Shown here one piece after another: positions 58,446-64,000 of a stretch of 64,000 nt of DNA; the stretch's first letter is position 1, and each line of letters begins with the position of its first letter. The DNA lies in assembly GCF_023159225.1 (NCBI RefSeq), contig NC_063162.1, positions 87,635,438-87,699,437 on the forward strand, in the 5' to 3' direction. The notes beneath the pieces were generated by a model that was not told where the DNA came from, did not search any database, and saw nothing but the letters and a program-made list of their open reading frames with translations. The translations under genes were made by a program, and so were the position numbers. The stretch is from Perognathus longimembris pacificus. Its lineage: Eukaryota > Chordata > Mammalia > Rodentia > Heteromyidae.

Positions 58446-58677
58446 GTCAGTCCTGGGGCTTGAACTCAGGGCCTGAGTGCTGTCCCTGAGCATTTTTGCT
58501 CAAGGCAGGCACTCTACTCCTTTGAGCCACAGCTCCATTTCCTGTTTTCTAGTGGTTAATTGGAGATAAGAGTCTCACACACTTTGCCTCCTGCTGGGGC
58601 TTGCTTTGAACCACGATCCTCAGAACTCAGCCTCCTGAATAGCAAGGATTACAGGCATGAGTCTCCGGTGCTCAGCT
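58446..58677 (-). mobile_element. Composite B1-like/Geo SINE, antisense
   Basis: 'ggtcagtcctggggcttga', 'ttgagccacagctccattt', linker 'gtggttaattggagataag', head 'cctcctgaatagcaaggat', end 'gagtctccggtgctcagct'. Confidence 0.92.
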
Positions 58678-59047
58678 AGCTTTGTAAAAAGCAGAAATTG
58701 CCCAATTGATAGAGGGGAGAGTAACACATCATGTCCAAGTGGTAAGAAAAGAAGAAATGTTAGCAGTTGAGACTTGGAGGACGCTGGTCCCGTCCTTACA
58801 GTAAACATTCCCACTTGGATTCATGGGGTGCATGGGTTCACCTGTGGGTTAATGGGGTGGAAAACACCATGACACCTGCACTTTCCCCTTTTACCCAGCA
58901 TTTGGATGTGGGTGGAAGGCAAATCAAGTACATCCACTTTCATAACTTCTTCAAGCTTTTCCACTGCCTATATGCTTTATCAGGGAAGTTCCTTTGCTTG
59001 ACATTTTCTTTCTTCCTGAAAATGATTATTAACACCCACACATGGCA

Positions 59048-59049
<2 letters not shown>
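58678..59049. other. Unassigned sequence
   Basis: Nothing recognised. Confidence 0.45.
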
Positions 59050-59096
<47 letters not shown>

Positions 59097-59213
59097 TTCT
59101 CTCTGTCTCTTTGTCTCACTGTCCTGGTCTCTGTCTCTCCATCTCTCCCTGTCCCTGTCTCTGAATCTGTCTCTTCATCTCTCTCTCTAGCTCTGTCTCT
59201 TTCTGTCTCTGTC
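59050..59213 (+). repeat. Long (TC)n / TCTG microsatellite
   Basis: About 21 pure TC units (59050-59092), then about 120 bp of TCTG/TCTC variants. The Ser/Leu open frame is an artefact. Confidence 0.96.
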
Positions 59214-59547
59214 TTGCCTCTTTCAATGGGTTTTTAAAGAAGAACTCTGATCTGATATCCATTAGAAGAGAAAACATCATCTTAGGTATCTGAGAGAATG
59301 ATAAAATGCAGTGAAAACTCAAGAATAGAAAACTGATTACAAAATACATATGGGCATCATTACAAATCTATGTATAACTGCATGGGAAAAGTTCTAAAAG
59401 TTCTACTCAGTACTACTGTAGTTATACTAAGAAGGGAATGGCATTGGTTCACATTTCATGTATGTATTTATATTGTTTTAATATCTCATACTAGACAAGG
59501 GTGCATTTATTTCTGTGATTTTAAAAACTTGTGACATGGCATGATTA
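59214..59547. other. Unassigned sequence
   Basis: AT-rich, nothing recognised. Confidence 0.45.
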
Positions 59548-59825
59548 GTTTGCTAAAGCTGTTCAAAATAATGTTGCATACTGGTTGGCTGCAGCAACAG
59601 AACTTTTAGTGCCACAGACCTGAAATCCAGGGACCTTTGTGAATCTGCTCTGAGCCTCTGGCTTGACTTCTGATGGTTTGCTGACAGCCTTTGGCATTCC
59701 TAAGTCCTGGAAACATCACTGACTTATGCCTGTGTCTTACACAGAAAAACATCACAAAACCTAATCTTTTTACCCTTTGACCCAGGGCCCTATGTATGTG
59801 TGTCTGTATCACATTTTTCTCTTCC

Positions 59826-59938
59826 TTTCTTCCCTTCCTTCCTTCCTTCCTTCCTTCCTTCCTTCCTTCCTTCCTTCCTTCCTTCTTTTCCTCCTTCCCT
59901 TTCTCCATTCCCTCCCTCCCTCCCTCCCTCCCTCTCTT
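59826..59938 (+). repeat. (TTCC)n(TCCC)n tetranucleotide repeat
   Basis: About 14 TTCC units, an imperfect stretch, then about 7 TCCC units, at the 3' end of the antisense SINE that follows. Confidence 0.96.
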
Positions 59939-59951
59939 GCCCCCCTTCTGT

Positions 59952-60178
59952 TCCAGTACTGTGGCTTGAACTCAGGGCCTTATGTTCTTGCTTGACTTTC
60001 TAAATTAAGGCTGGTGCACTACCACTTGAACCATAGCTCTGCTTCTAGCTTTTTGCTGGTTCATTGGAGATGAGAGTCTCTTGGATTTGTCTGCTCAGGC
60101 TGGCTTTAAATTGTGATCTTCAGAGCTCAGCCTCCCAAGTAGTTAAGATCACAGGTGTGAGCCACTGATACCCTGCTA
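59952..60178 (-). mobile_element. Composite B1-like/Geo SINE, antisense
   Basis: 'ttccagtactgtggcttga', linker 'ctggttcattggagatgag', head 'cctcccaagtagttaagat', end 'gtgagccactgataccctg'. Confidence 0.92.
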
Positions 60179-60390
60179 TGCTGCTTTTTCTCCTCTTAGA
60201 AAGATAGTCACACTGGTTCAGGAGCCACTCTACCTGTGACTTCATCTTAATTGGTTATATCTGCAACAACCCCATTTCCAAATAAAACCACATCCTGACA
60301 TACCACGGGTTCCAACTCAAGTGTGATCCACAGCAGAATATTGAACAAAGGTGTCTCAGACTTTATAACTTATAACAAGTAAAATTTAAA

Positions 60391-60590
60391 AGCTGAACTC
60401 CAGTGGCTCACATCTATAATCCTAGCTACTCAGAAGGCTGAGACCTGAGGAATGGGGTTTGAAACCAGCTCAGGCAGGAAAGTCTGAGACTCTGATTTCC
60501 AGTGAACCACCCAAAACCCAGAAGTTAAGCTGTGGTAGCCTTGAATGAAAAAGCTAAGTGACAGTACCTAGGCACTGAATTTAGGTACTT
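60391..60590 (+). mobile_element. Composite B1-like/Geo SINE, partly deleted
   Basis: 'ccagtggctcacatctata', 'actcagaaggctgagacct', right unit with an internal deletion ('aagctgtggtagccttgaa'), end 'gcactgaatttaggtac'. Confidence 0.88.
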
Positions 60591-60596
60591 TCATAA

Positions 60597-60609
60597 ACAC
60601 ACAGACACA

Positions 60610-60646
<37 letters not shown>

Positions 60647-60660
60647 AGACACACACACAT
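60597..60660 (+). repeat. (CA)n microsatellite
   Basis: About 30 CA units with CAGA/CATA interruptions on the SINE tail. Confidence 0.96.
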
Positions 60661-61254
60661 TCAATGGGACATATTTTCAAAGAATTGTGGGAAGCATCTT
60701 ACTACCCAGCACACCATAATCAAGCCATTACCTTCTTCAGTTCTGCTTTTTCTGTACGATGGAGCCAGAAACATCTGCCTTCATTTCCCCAGGGAAGTAC
60801 AACAAAGGACACAGGATATGTCACATGCCAGGAGCTTTAGCGTGTGTAGGACCTGAGCCAAGCAAAGTTGATGGTAGTGGCTGGAGCAAGGAGCCCAGCT
60901 GCTCACACACTGTGACTGGAGACGAGATGTCCTGTCCTGGGAAGCAAGCACCTGGAACAGTGAGGAGAAGCAGACATATTCTTAGTCCTTGTGACCAAGA
61001 GGTGATAAGTGTCACATGCAGCTTTCCTTAGGAATTGGGAAGGTGCTAGCATTAAGTTGAACTGTGGGAAAGATGCCAGGAATAAAATTTGCGTATATAA
61101 ATGATTTAATTTAGAGCACAGGAAAACTGTTTTCCTTTGAACAGATCTTTAATTATCTTTTTATGCTTCAGAGGGTGATCAAGGAGAAGCACAAAAGCCA
61201 AGGGGAAGTAGATTTGTGACTTGGTTTAGAGCAATAGTCCTTTATTTTGTGTAT
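60661..61254. other. Unassigned sequence
   Basis: Nothing recognised. Confidence 0.45.
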
Positions 61255-61484
61255 GTGCCAGCACTGGTGCTTGAACTTGGTGCCGCATGCTCTCACTTGA
61301 CTTTTACTGCTCAAGACTTGAGCTCTACTACTTGAGCCACATCTCTACTCCTAGCTTTTTGCTAGTTAATTGGAGATAAGAGTCCCACAGAGTTTTCTTC
61401 CCAGGCTGGTTTCAAACTGCCATCCTCAGATCTCAACCTCCTGTGTAACTAGTGTTACAGGCATGAGTCATCAACATCTGGCAA
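61255..61484 (-). mobile_element. Composite B1-like/Geo SINE, antisense
   Basis: 'tgccagcactggtgcttga', 'cttgagccacatctctact', linker 'agttaattggagataagag', head 'ctcctgtgtaactagtgtt', end 'gagtcatcaacatctggca'. Confidence 0.92.
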
Positions 61485-61559
61485 GAACAATACTTCTTAA
61501 CCTTTTACTTGGGTCTCAAATTCTTTGGAGCATCTGATTTTAAGAAACCCCAACAAATC

Positions 61560-61783
61560 AGGCTCTTGGTGGCTCACATCTATAATCCTAACTCTTCAGG
61601 AGGCTGAGATCTAAGGATCAAGGTTAGAAGCCATCCGGGGCAGGAAAGTCCATGAGACTCTTACCTTCAATTAATCAGCAAAAAAGCCAGAAGTAAAGCA
61701 GTGGCTCAAGTAATAGATGACCAGCCTTGAGTGAAAAAGCCAAGTAAGATTGTAAGGCAGAGTTTACAATAGTACCAGCGTGC
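61560..61783 (+). mobile_element. Composite B1-like/Geo SINE
   Basis: 'cttggtggctcacatctat', 'ttcaggaggctgagatcta', linker 'cttcaattaatcagcaaaa', right unit 'gcagtggctcaagtaatag'. It lies 75 bp from an antisense SINE, forming an inverted pair. Confidence 0.9.
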
Positions 61784-61879
61784 ATGCTCACACATGAATG
61801 CACAAGATACACTCACGTACACACATGGAGTTCTTTAACTTGAGTTAGATCAATATTTTTTTTTAAAATCATTTTCAGT

Positions 61880-62210
61880 GAAAGATGGTTGTCAAAGGTT
61901 TATTTGCATCCCATTTATATACACACAATGTGGCCAGGATGTCCTTGAGAACTGACATTTTTGATGTTGGATTTTAGTTTCTGAGCCATCTCTGCTGCTA
62001 GATGACTCTGAGTTCACTCAGAGTTCTGGTGGTGGAAAAGTGACTGTGTCACTTCAGGCTTTGTTGGGAGTGATGAGTCTAAGTGCACCAACAGTGTCTT
62101 TGAGTTCCAGAAGTTCAATTCCTGCAGATGGAGGAGAGTATCTGGCAACATTATGATTGTTGATTCCTGCCAGGAGCTTGGAGCGTACATGCTGCATTGG
62201 GTTATTAACA
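61880..62210 (-). other. Candidate terminal exon, minus strand, unidentified
   Basis: Read on the minus strand, 'tctcttctcctccag' ending at 62211 is a strong acceptor-like tract. It is followed by 51 open codons ending at TGA (62054-62056), then a short tail with AATAAA at 61904-61899. The predicted residues end in ITPNKA. I recognise no family. A perfect 9-bp hairpin (62005-62024) lies in the would-be 3' UTR. The frame is also open upstream of the acceptor to 62605, which weakens the splice interpretation. A retrocopy or chance are alternatives. Confidence 0.2.
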
Positions 62211-62750
62211 CTGGAGGAGAAGAGAAGAGCTTTTAGAAGTTGAGAGTTCCCAAGGCAGGAGACTTCGAGTGCTATTACCCTCCCTTCTAGCTGGGCAAAG
62301 GACTTGATTACAGGGCAGAGGTGCAGCCTTATTCCCAGATACATCTGCTCTAAGATCTGGGTCTGAGGCCCCCAGTGCCTCAGCACCACAGGGGCTGGTG
62401 GAATGTTTTTGCATGCACCAGAGAATGGCCTGGAGAGATGAAAGATCTTAGGCAGGTCACAAGGTTTTCTTTTTCTGTGGGTGGCCCAGACACACACTGG
62501 GTTCCTCAGAGTCTTCGAGGAAGTTAGAGGAGCTTGGAGGAAACTGAGCTGGTAAAGGCCTTTTGATTGGGAATTAAAGACACTTGTGCTATTCACAAGG
62601 CTCATTGGCCAAAGATCTCAGGGACACTGGGAGTCTCTCCAAGGGCAGAAGGTGGGACCTTGGCTATAGATGCACTTCTGGGTAGACCTAATGAACCAAA
62701 GTGTCTAAAGGAAAGAAATGGAGTTGACTACATATGGATGTATATGTGTA
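62211..62750. other. Unassigned sequence
   Basis: Holds the upstream half of a 183-codon minus-strand open frame (62054-62605) with no recognised domain. Otherwise nothing seen. Confidence 0.4.
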
Positions 62751-63350
62751 TATGTTATTTACTATTATCTTTAAGTAGTTATACAAAGGAGTTGCCATTT
62801 AAAATACAGTTTATGAATACAATATATCTTGACAATGTCTTTCCTTTCAACATTTTAACCATCCCTCACTTACCCATTAATTCCCTCACTAATTTTGTAG
62901 TATATACAATAGATTCTTATTTGCTCTTTCTCCCTCCTTTCCCCTTTATTCATTTCCTCCCACTCCTTTTGAGTATCTGCTTGCTACTGTTTTATTTTGA
63001 TGAACTTTGACTTTGGCTTTCTAATGAGCTATACTATTTGAAATTTCCCTTGAATATACTGCATTTTAGTTAATACATTTGTGTACACTTGCATACCACC
63101 CAACATATTTACTTATGAGTTTGCAAGCTAAATCTAGCTTACACACATAAGGGAAAACATGGATCCCTTGTCTTGCTGGGTCTGACATACTTCACTTAAC
63201 AATGTTTTCCAAGTCTTTCCATTTCTTTACAAACTGTACAATATTCTTTCTAATGGATGAGTAAAATTCCATTGTGTAGCTATACCACATTTTCTGATAA
63301 TAAATCTGTTTCCTTCCCCAGAGTACCATTGACACCAGATTGTGTTTGTA
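62751..63350 (-). mobile_element. L1 3' end (ORF2 terminus + 3' UTR), antisense
   Basis: The 3' UTR begins at 'tttaagtagttatacaaag' (shared with 9691-10080). From about 63130 the minus strand reads the ORF2 carboxyl end, with KMWYSYTMEFY and FVKKWKDLE motifs homologous to those in the L1 at 15793-17007. Frame broken. 5'-truncated near 63350. Confidence 0.85.
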
Positions 63351-64000
63351 GCTGACATGACTGAAGGTTGGGGATGTAAAACCAATAAACAACTAACAAT
63401 TAAGAGTCTGACATTGTCCAAGCACTTCTGTTCCCTGGAACCCCCTTGCTGGCCCTTAACAGCTTCCTCCCTCTCCTCCTCCAGCTTCCTGCTGGGTCTC
63501 AGGATCCTCTGGGTGACTTTTTCTCTTCTTCGTACAAAGCAATGTAGCTCTTATTTTGCTCAGCTTTCCTCACCAGTGTTTTGCCCTGCAGTCACGTTCT
63601 TCATATCTAAATGGGCAATCAACAGCAAAGCCCTTCTCAAAATGGCATTTTGAATCACAATTGTTTTGCTGGGCTGTTGTAATCCTTCTTCTGTGAGAAG
63701 CCACTGCACACAACCCACCTTGATAGGGGGCAGGATTATTCATTCTAGTGTAGTGATCTCTTTCTCTTGCTGTCATCTATTTTTCTTTTTCACTCCTGGT
63801 GGGGTGACACTGGAAGCAGTAAGCCAACATGACCAATATGTTCATTTTGGCCTTGTCTTATTGATCCCAAAGCTGGGGATCAATCAGTTTTGTAGCACTG
63901 TACCATCCTTGTTACGACAACCAAAACAAAGGCAACCAGCACAACCTGGCCTTTTCACAAACACAGCCCACGTTCTTCTGCAGGAAATCTTGCTTACCTG
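63351..64000. other. Unassigned; splice-donor-like motif at the right edge
   Basis: No repeat recognised. The last bases, read on the minus strand, are CAG|gtaagcaag, a near-ideal 5' splice donor. Any exon would lie outside the window. Confidence 0.35.

Larger units (their letters stand above)
59548..60340 (-). mobile_element. MaLR LTR (MST/MLT1-like), antisense, interrupted
   Basis: The left part is 59548-59820 ('aatgttgcatactggttgg', 'cttatgcctgtgtcttaca'). The right part is 60180-60340 ('gacttcatcttaattggtt', 'cccatttccaaataaaacc', 'catcctgacataccacggg'). It reads as an antisense MaLR LTR split by a TTCC/TCCC repeat and a SINE. Confidence 0.6.

Noticed and set aside
62054..62605. 183-codon minus-strand frame as a single-exon gene
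   Set aside because: No start context or domain is recognised. Only the last 51 codons have supporting signals, reported as a weak terminal-exon candidate.

Overview
This window is nuclear DNA from a rodent and reads as gene-poor intergenic or intronic sequence. No protein-coding gene can be supported with confidence. The best taxonomic marker is a young dimeric SINE: an ID-like, tRNA-Ala-type left unit joined to a right unit around 'gctgtggctcaagtgg'. It matches the published IDL-Geo SINE, which is restricted to Geomyoidea (kangaroo rats, pocket mice, pocket gophers). A second, more abundant SINE here has a 7SL/B1-like head fused to the same right unit. I therefore favour a geomyoid rodent. 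Repeat family names come from remembered consensus features and internal comparison, not from a database search.

Layout. 1-15 kb: scattered SINEs, antisense L2 (4 kb and 12.3-13.7 kb), an antisense L1 3' end (9.7 kb), MIR fragments and an MLT1 LTR (13.8-14.3 kb). 15.8-17.0 kb: a young 5'-truncated L1 with a 13-bp target-site duplication (TSD), itself interrupted by an IDL-Geo SINE with a 17-bp TSD. A near-identical inverted SINE copy lies 0.8 kb further on. 18-29 kb: MaLR LTRs, MIRs, microsatellites and an antisense L2 split by a MaLR LTR. 29.3-32.1 kb: an ancient L1/HAL1-like element loaded with younger insertions. 34.9-39.3 kb: sense L2, a MaLR LTR, an inverted (twin-primed) L1 and an L1 3' UTR. 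40-55 kb: SINEs, purine/pyrimidine tracts and long unassigned stretches. 56.46-56.98 kb: a young, CpG-rich solo LTR with a perfect 6-bp TSD (class II ERV-like) and a tandem 23-bp duplication. 57-64 kb: more MaLR-like and L1 fragments and SINEs, plus one weak candidate terminal exon on the minus strand.

Assembly gaps are 15174-15673, 34011-34510 and 51239-51738 (500 N each) and 54843-54942 (100 N). Open frames that run through them are artefacts.

No new biological system was found. The observations most worth following are the solo LTR with its duplicated U3 motif, the 98%-identical inverted SINE pair, the shared right-hand SINE module, the tendency of microsatellites to sit on SINE 3' ends, two repeat-free candidate regulatory blocks (19.7-20.1 kb and 46.95-47.44 kb), and exon-like signals at 45.1 kb, 61.9-62.2 kb and the right edge.
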